Shown here piece after piece: positions 58,713 through 64,000 of a DNA stretch of 64,000 nt. Under the pieces are notes generated by a model. That model saw only the letters and a program-made list of their open reading frames with translations, was not told the origin of the DNA and ran no database searches. The stretch spans positions 1,054,001 to 1,118,000 of the forward strand of contig CP064987.1 in the NCBI GenBank assembly GCA_016699835.1. The letters run 5' to 3'. Positions within the stretch are counted from its first letter, which is position 1. Each line of letters starts with the position of its first letter. This stretch comes from Phycisphaerales bacterium. Its GTDB lineage: Bacteria; Planctomycetota; Phycisphaerae; Phycisphaerales; UBA1924. A program made the position numbers and the translations under genes.

Positions 58713-60251
58713 TCAGCGCACGCCCATGGCCTTGAGGATGGCGTCGAGATCGTCGGCGACCTTGATCGGCGGATTGCTGATTCGGCCATGCGGCCTGGCG
58801 TGGGAGAGGTCCACGGCGGCGGCCTTGGTGTCCAGTCCCGTGTGATACGCGACGGTCACGTCGGGGTCTTTGAGCAGGTGTCCGGTGAGCACGCAGGCAA
58901 CCGTGTCGGTGGGCTTGATGAGGCCTTCCTTGCGGAGCATTCGCACGCCGGCGACCGAGGCGCCGCTGGCCGGCTCGCATCCGAAGCCGTATTTGCCGAC
59001 GAGGGCCTTGTGCTCGACGATCTCGGCGTCATCGACGCAGCGGACGACGCCGTTCATCGCCCAGAGCGCGCGGAGGGCTTTCGTGAGATTCACGGGGCGG
59101 TTGATCTCGATGGCGGTCGCTACGGTCTTCGCCCGCTCGTTGGCGGCGTCCATGCGTGCGTACTCGCGGGCGATGGCCTCTTGATCGAACCGGCCGGTGA
59201 GATCTGGATTGATGCCGGCTGTACCGGGTGCGGGCGAGTTTGAGTTCGGCGTCCACTTCAGGCCCAGTTCGTTGACCACGCGGTCGAGTGTGCGCGCGCC
59301 CTTGGCCTGGATGACGGCCAGCCGCGGAATCTTGGTGACTAGTCCAAGGGCCTTGAGTTCGAGGAAGGCCTTGGCGAAGGCGGAGCAGTTGCCGAGGTTG
59401 CCGCCGGGGACGAGGATCCAGTCGGGGACCTGCCAGTCGAGGCCCTCGAGAATGCGGAGCATGATGGTCTTCTGGCCCTCGAGTCGGAAGGGGTTGATGG
59501 AGTTCATGAGGTAGACGCCGACCTCGGGCATCTTCTCGGCGATGTGCTTGACGCGGGCGAGGCAGGCATCGAAATCGCCGGCGACCTGGAGCGTCGTCGC
59601 GCCATACTCGAGGGCCTGGCTGAGTTTGCCATAGGCGATCTTGCCATCACCGATGAAGACGAAGCACTTCATACCGGCAAGGGCGGCATAGACGGCGAGG
59701 GCCGCGGATGTGTTGCCGGTCGAGGCGCAGGCGACGCGGGTGGCGTTCACCATGCGGGCGTGGGTGAAGCCCGCGGTCATGCCGTTGTCCTTGAAGGAGC
59801 CCGAGGGGTTGAAGCCCTCGTATTGCAGCATGACGCGCCCGCCGTGGTCGATGTCCATCCCGAGTTCGCGGGCGAGGAGGTCGGCCCGCTGGAGATTCGT
59901 GCGACCCTCGCCGAGGGTGACGATGTCGGCCTCCTTGGAGTAGAACGGGAGGAGTTCGCGGAAGCGCCAGACGCCCGAGAAATCGAGCATGGAGGTTGAG
60001 GGCGACTGACCGGCGGCGGATCGCGGGCCACGTGTGCTGCTCCGGGCCTCGAAGGTGTCGAAGGAGGGGATCGCGTCGCGTCGCCACTCGTAGGCGACAT
60101 CGAGGAGTTGCCCGCAGGACTTGCATGCGACGAGGACCTCGTCCACGGGGAACTCGGCCTTGCAGTCGGCGTTGATGCATCGCTGGAAGGCGCGGGCCAC
60201 GGAGTTGCCGGACGCGGCGTGACGAGGGGACGGTTGTGCGGCGGTGGGCAT
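58713..60251 (-). CDS. thrC: Threonine synthase
   Basis: 512 residues. The PLP lysine is Lys154 in NPSGSFKDNGMT, followed by ACASTGNTSAALAVYAAL and the phosphate-binding VPGGNLGNCSAFAKAF. An N-terminal zinc-ribbon-like segment (Cys25, Cys30, Cys43, Cys46) precedes it, as in archaeal-type threonine synthases. It converts O-phosphohomoserine to threonine. The C-terminal ~60 residues carry GHLLKDPDVTV, typical of the family. It is divergent from the membrane protein gene at 60295, 43 bp apart. Confidence 0.95.
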   Translation of the reverse strand: MPTAAQPSPRHAASGNSVARAFQRCINADCKAEFPVDEVLVACKSCGQLLDVAYEWRRDAIPSFDTFEARSSTRGPRSAAGQSPSTSMLDFSGVWRFRELLPFYSKEADIVTLGEGRTNLQRADLLARELGMDIDHGGRVMLQYEGFNPSGSFKDNGMTAGFTHARMVNATRVACASTGNTSAALAVYAALAGMKCFVFIGDGKIAYGKLSQALEYGATTLQVAGDFDACLARVKHIAEKMPEVGVYLMNSINPFRLEGQKTIMLRILEGLDWQVPDWILVPGGNLGNCSAFAKAFLELKALGLVTKIPRLAVIQAKGARTLDRVVNELGLKWTPNSNSPAPGTAGINPDLTGRFDQEAIAREYARMDAANERAKTVATAIEINRPVNLTKALRALWAMNGVVRCVDDAEIVEHKALVGKYGFGCEPASGASVAGVRMLRKEGLIKPTDTVACVLTGHLLKDPDVTVAYHTGLDTKAAAVDLSHARPHGRISNPPIKVADDLDAILKAMGVR

Positions 60252-60294
60252 GAGGGATCGTACGACGAGACCGGCACAAGGCTAACGATTGGTC

Positions 60295-61392
60295 ATGGGC
60301 GAGCAAGGCAAGGACCACGCAACCGGGAACGACACCGCGGAAGCGACGGGCGGCGGGAATACGACCCCACTCGAATTCGGCGATCACACGCCACGGACGA
60401 GGCCGCCGCGCCGGCTCTGGCCCTACATCACGACGTATCTCGTGCTCCAAACGTTCGTCGCGATGGTGGTGTCGAACATCGTGCTCGGCAACTCCTTTCA
60501 GTCGGTGGACTCGATCCTGACCGCGATCCGGTATGGATTGTCGAATGTGGAGGGTGCCGTCGGCGCGTTCGCGCTGGCGGTGCTGCAGTTGTGCTTTATC
60601 GTGCCGGTGCGCAAGCCCGGCGAGCGTGACGATGCGCGAGTCTCGTGGTGGCGTGTGTTGGCGGCGGGGCTGGGCGTCGGCGCATGCGCGATGGGGGTCG
60701 GGTTGGCATTGCTGCACATCCTTCAAGTCTTTGGAGTCTTCCCGTTCACGGGCGATCGCGAACGAACGTGGTGGTTTCTTGGCGGGATGTTTGTGATCGG
60801 GTTGCCCCTGGGCGCGTACTTCAAGCGGCGATTCCGGGGCGGGATGCCCGTGACGTTCTCGCTGATCGTGGCGGGGATGGTGTGCGGCCTGCTCGTCGGC
60901 GCGATGGCGGGCGCGGCGCTGGGCGCCTGGGGACTTGTGACGAGCAACTCGCCGGGCGATCGGGTGGCGGCGACGTCGATCGTGGCGAGCGTGATTGTGG
61001 GATGGATCGTCGCGGCGCCACTGGTGTTGGCCTTCATGCGTAGAGGACCGAAGTCGCTGCTCGTCGAGTTCCGCCTGGCGCGCCTGGCGCAACGCCTTTT
61101 CATCGGAACGGCAATCGAGGCGCTCGCGATCCTGCCGATCGACGTCATGGTGCGGCGACGGACGAGTTGCTACTGCAGCGAGGGGACGTTCTGGTCGCTG
61201 ATCCTGATGGGGTCGGCTGGGCTTCTCGCGCTGGGGCCGATGGTGTTTCTCCTGCCGTTGGGTCGGCGCCGCCAGAGATTGGTCGATGGGTGCTGCCCGG
61301 CGTGCGGGTATGACATGACCGCGACACCCAAGGCGGAGCGGTGCCCGGAGTGTGGCGTCGGATGGCGGGTCGCGAATGAGCCCGCTGATTAA
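60295..61392 (+). CDS. Multi-pass membrane protein with C-terminal zinc ribbon
   Basis: 365 residues from ATG 60295. Six or more hydrophobic segments are visible, for example LWPYITTYLVLQTFVAMVVS, VLAAGLGVGACAMGVGLALL and FSLIVAGMVCGLLVGAMAG. The C-terminus holds CCPACGYDMTATPKAERCPE with a final CG, the CxxCGYD...RCPECG ribbon common on planctomycete membrane proteins. The function is unknown. Its TAA stop overlaps the stop of the convergent gene at 61389 by 3 bp. Confidence 0.78.
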   Translation: MGEQGKDHATGNDTAEATGGGNTTPLEFGDHTPRTRPPRRLWPYITTYLVLQTFVAMVVSNIVLGNSFQSVDSILTAIRYGLSNVEGAVGAFALAVLQLCFIVPVRKPGERDDARVSWWRVLAAGLGVGACAMGVGLALLHILQVFGVFPFTGDRERTWWFLGGMFVIGLPLGAYFKRRFRGGMPVTFSLIVAGMVCGLLVGAMAGAALGAWGLVTSNSPGDRVAATSIVASVIVGWIVAAPLVLAFMRRGPKSLLVEFRLARLAQRLFIGTAIEALAILPIDVMVRRRTSCYCSEGTFWSLILMGSAGLLALGPMVFLLPLGRRRQRLVDGCCPACGYDMTATPKAERCPECGVGWRVANEPAD

Positions 61393-63827
61393 GGGGCGAT
61401 CGGAGGATCCGTGGGAGATATTGGGTCGAGACTCGATCCCGGGACGAGAGTTTCAGGAAGTTTGTCCTTTGGACGGTAGACACGCAAACTCTTGACCACG
61501 ATCTGACCACCGGATCGTGACCCCGAGAGGGTGAGCAGTCCTCCGATTTGCGTTGTGGACTTGCTCCAGAGAAGACTGTCGGTGGTCTGGCACACGACTC
61601 CGTCAACGATGAGCATCGCCCTGGACTGGTCGATATCGAGGATGATGTGCCGATCCGGTTCGCCCACGGGGTCGATCTTGAACGAGTCTGTGGTGTACTG
61701 GTTGTCCTTGCGCTTTGCAGTGGAAATCGGTGGAGATAGTCTCACATCATCCTGGCGGATCGTTGTGCTGAAATAGGGTGTGCCCGCGCGCGGGTTAACC
61801 CCCGGCTTGAGTCCGATGGAGATCGACGAGGCTGGTGAGTATTTCGTTGGCGCCGGGTTCGGCTTGATTCTCACCTCGCAGTCGATACGAACTCGACCAG
61901 TCAGCCACAACTGAGAGAATGCGCTCGCACCAACGGGCACCATGGGTATGACTCGGCTAAGATCCAGCACAGATGTGCTCGCCTGGGGGTCGTCGATCCA
62001 GTCGCACCGCCCTTCCCAGACCGGCCTGAGTCTGAGCGAGAGCAGATCGATCGTCTCGCCCGCATCGAGCGCGATGTAGAACTCCTGGATCGTGAGTCTC
62101 TCTTCGAGTGCCCATCGGATCGAGTGTGACGTGGAGTTGGTGTGCAACGTCGCGGTCGCCGTGAGCGCCTCAGACCACTTGCCCTCGCGTTCGAGCCGAT
62201 CGATCTTTGTGACCTCCTGCCGGATGTCCGAGCCGAAGCGCAAGACCCAGCGACGCACACCATTTATATCGAAGTTGAAGGTGTCCGAATCGAGTGGCAC
62301 ATAGGTGCGATCGGTCAGTTCGAGCAACTCGTCGCGTGCGATCGGCTCGCTGATGAGCCACGCCTGAGCCAGCGCCAGCGTCCACGAGGTATTGCGATCA
62401 ATGCCAGGCCGATCGTGCCCCCAGAGCGGACGGAGGCAATCCGTGTACGCCGTGAGTGTCTCCTTTGGGAGTGAACCACGACGCCGCTCCCCCGTGTCGC
62501 GAGAAATCGATCCCGCATCCATCGAGGCCCGATCCGCAAGCCCGAGAGCGACCAAAGCGATCCGCTCCCCTCCATCGAGTTTCACGGCCTCTTCAACGCG
62601 ACGAAGGAGCGACACGCGATCACGCGGCGAACCTCCCCAACGATCCAGCTTGGAGGACGCGAGTCGCGAGTACGCGGCGGCGTACAACGGGTCGGCACGA
62701 GTCGCCAACTGGAACCAAAACTCCGGCGTCTCGTGAGAGTTATTCGTGGATCCGGTGGCCAGACTGATGAGTTCCGTGGCCGCGTGCGGGCGATGTGGCG
62801 CCAGTTCGTGCGCGCGCCGGAGCGAGGCGTACGCGCCATCCATGAACATCTGCATGGCCTTGAACTCGACCTCGAGCGTCTCGCTGGCGTCGGCCGACCC
62901 GCGAGCGCTCCACGCCGAATAGAGTTTCACCACGCCGTCGAAGTACGCGGCCATCCAGGGATCGGCTCCATCAAGTTCGGCGTACAACCGGGCCGCTTCC
63001 AGATAGCACACCGCATCGAGATCATCATCGAGGTAGTCGGCGATCAACGAGGCGACCACACGAATACGCTCTCCCTGGAACCTCGGATCGTGCACGGCCG
63101 AATCGATCGCATCGACTATGACTGGCGCCAACTTCTTGACTCGCTCCAGATCCTCTTGTATATATCGCGAGGTCCGCTCCTCGTCTGATTCATCCTTCTT
63201 CCGCGTCACCGCACCCTTTCCGCCCCTTCGATCATCCATGCGCGCGAGATTCGAGGTGGACTCGGCAGAAAGCACGATTGCCAGCCGAAGAAGCGACGAA
63301 CGCGTGAGATCGCCCATCGACGCGGTCTTTTCAGTATCAATGTACACGTGCGGCGCGCGTCGCTCGAGACGATTCGCGCCAGAGATCATCGATTCGATGA
63401 AACTCAGCGTGATCGAGTCGGCCGTCTTCGAGAGACGCACGCCCTTGAACTCGGGAGCAGCGTCCCAATCGATGCGGTGGATGCGGGTCTGATAGACCAC
63501 GCTCTCGGCCAACTCGTCGAGGAATCGATCCAGGCCCGAGGCGCAAAGAGGTTGACTCATGGCATAGGCGGCAAGGTCCTCGCGCATCGCATTCGCGATC
63601 TGGACACGCGTCCACAACTCGCCGGATGTCCAGGGCGTCGGCTCGTGGTCCAGATCGACCAACTTCAGATATGCGGACTGCACGGGTGCATGCGTCCATG
63701 GCGCCGCGTTCAGTCCAGGTTCATCCCTCACCTCGGACGAGTTGGATTCGCTCGCCCCTTTGGACACGAACGACAAGCAAAGCACCAGGCCGATGACGAT
63801 CGCGAAGACGAAATTGGCTCGTTTCAT
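61389..63827 (-). CDS. Large exported protein of unknown function
   Basis: 812 residues from ATG 63827. A signal peptide (ANFVFAIVIGLVLCLSFVSK) is followed by a mostly helical body with TPR-like stretches (AYASLRRAHELAPHRPHAA, FWFQLATRADPLYAAAYSRL). The last ~200 residues read as a beta-sandwich with SISIGLKPGVNPRAGTPYF and IILDIDQSRAMLIVDGVVCQ, a pattern like LamG/concanavalin domains. No enzyme motif is seen. The GC content seems a little lower than in neighbouring genes. It is convergent with the membrane protein gene. Confidence 0.75.
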   Translation of the reverse strand: MKRANFVFAIVIGLVLCLSFVSKGASESNSSEVRDEPGLNAAPWTHAPVQSAYLKLVDLDHEPTPWTSGELWTRVQIANAMREDLAAYAMSQPLCASGLDRFLDELAESVVYQTRIHRIDWDAAPEFKGVRLSKTADSITLSFIESMISGANRLERRAPHVYIDTEKTASMGDLTRSSLLRLAIVLSAESTSNLARMDDRRGGKGAVTRKKDESDEERTSRYIQEDLERVKKLAPVIVDAIDSAVHDPRFQGERIRVVASLIADYLDDDLDAVCYLEAARLYAELDGADPWMAAYFDGVVKLYSAWSARGSADASETLEVEFKAMQMFMDGAYASLRRAHELAPHRPHAATELISLATGSTNNSHETPEFWFQLATRADPLYAAAYSRLASSKLDRWGGSPRDRVSLLRRVEEAVKLDGGERIALVALGLADRASMDAGSISRDTGERRRGSLPKETLTAYTDCLRPLWGHDRPGIDRNTSWTLALAQAWLISEPIARDELLELTDRTYVPLDSDTFNFDINGVRRWVLRFGSDIRQEVTKIDRLEREGKWSEALTATATLHTNSTSHSIRWALEERLTIQEFYIALDAGETIDLLSLRLRPVWEGRCDWIDDPQASTSVLDLSRVIPMVPVGASAFSQLWLTGRVRIDCEVRIKPNPAPTKYSPASSISIGLKPGVNPRAGTPYFSTTIRQDDVRLSPPISTAKRKDNQYTTDSFKIDPVGEPDRHIILDIDQSRAMLIVDGVVCQTTDSLLWSKSTTQIGGLLTLSGSRSGGQIVVKSLRVYRPKDKLPETLVPGSSLDPISPTDPPIAP

Positions 63828-63912
63828 CGTCCCAGCGTACCCGAACGTCCCAGCACACGCAACCGGTTCGGCACGGCAAGCCGCAAGCCAACCATGAAAC
63901 TTACATTGTTTC

Positions 63913-64000
63913 TTAGTCGACCGTGAGCAACCTGCCCGGAGCGAACCGTGCGCCCGTGTGCTCGAGCATCCGGTTGAGGGCGAGCAGGGCCGACTCACGG
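63913..64000 (-). CDS. C-terminal end of a gene running past the window
   Basis: On the minus strand the last 29 codons before TAA at 63913-63915 read RESALLALNRMLEHTGARFA followed by PGRLLTVD, which looks like a real protein end. No family can be named from so little. The 85 bp between this stop and the next start hold only that gene's promoter or leader. Confidence 0.45.
   Translation of the reverse strand, partial: RESALLALNRMLEHTGARFAPGRLLTVD

Overview
The window looks like chromosomal DNA of a high-GC planctomycete, most likely class Phycisphaerae. The main reasons are two secreted proteins that end in a paired 'GVTIDDLL' dockerin-type repeat with a cysteine as the last residue, a PEP-CTERM-like surface protein, CxxCGYD zinc-ribbon membrane proteins, and small palindromic hairpin repeats scattered between genes and once inside a gene. 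No phage, integrase, insertion sequence, CRISPR array, rRNA or tRNA was recognised. The taxonomic call is inference.

Layout. 1-5075 (+): a translationally coupled glycan-type cluster of two C-methyltransferase-like proteins, a PIG-L deacetylase, a GT4 glycosyltransferase and an FkbM methyltransferase. 5255-6522: a small transaldolase (-) and a divergent SET-domain protein (+). 6701-13098 (+): a pseudopilin/secretin cluster with three type II-secretion-like pseudopilins, two small membrane proteins, a GspD-like secretin and a TPR lipoprotein; no ATPase or inner-membrane platform gene is present. 13324-19175: recA (-), then a tandem duplication in which a zinc-ribbon membrane gene and a chemoreceptor gene are followed by a relic of the first gene and a second chemoreceptor. 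19390-21815 (+): an acyl-CoA carboxylase beta subunit carrying a palindromic repeat in its reading frame, and a TPR/YggX fusion. 21877-28869 (-): nuoJKLMN only, without nuoA-I. 29084-32015 (+): pgsA and pgpA, separated by a secreted sorbosone-dehydrogenase-like dockerin protein. 32117-35731 (-): rplI, a GC-poor ssb, a hypothetical gene, a SRAP/HMCES gene and a DUF1444-like gene. 36191-37802 (+): acpP and fabF. 37887-41993: dnaB (-), then pdxH and a HDOD protein (+). 41990-45996 (-): rlmN-like gene coupled to an unusual alpha/beta-hydrolase, membrane and ATP-grasp fusion. 45997-46657: gene-free, with a 21-bp minisatellite. 46658-53622: a PEP-CTERM-like protein (-), a Tat-exported FAD oxidoreductase (+), typA (-) and a dockerin protein (+). 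53749-57128 (-): an ECF sigma factor with a coupled membrane partner, a B12-binding-like protein and menG/ubiE. 57178-64000: an M48 lipoprotein protease (+), a CDGSH protein (+), thrC (-), a zinc-ribbon membrane protein (+), a large exported protein (-) and the tail of one more gene (-).

Most of the window is housekeeping: replication and repair (recA, ssb, dnaB, SRAP), respiration (nuoJKLMN, menG), lipids (acpP, fabF, pgsA, pgpA, carboxylase) and translation (rplI, typA, rlmN). The parts that deserve a second look are the pseudopilin/secretin cluster, the hydrolase/ATP-grasp fusion, the chemoreceptor duplication with its gene relic, the hairpin repeat families with a GGA/TCC loop that sit mainly between genes, and the 21-bp minisatellite. 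Start codons were moved inward from the longest frame where a ribosome-binding site, a stop-start overlap or family alignment favoured it. All function calls are from reading the sequence; no database search was run.
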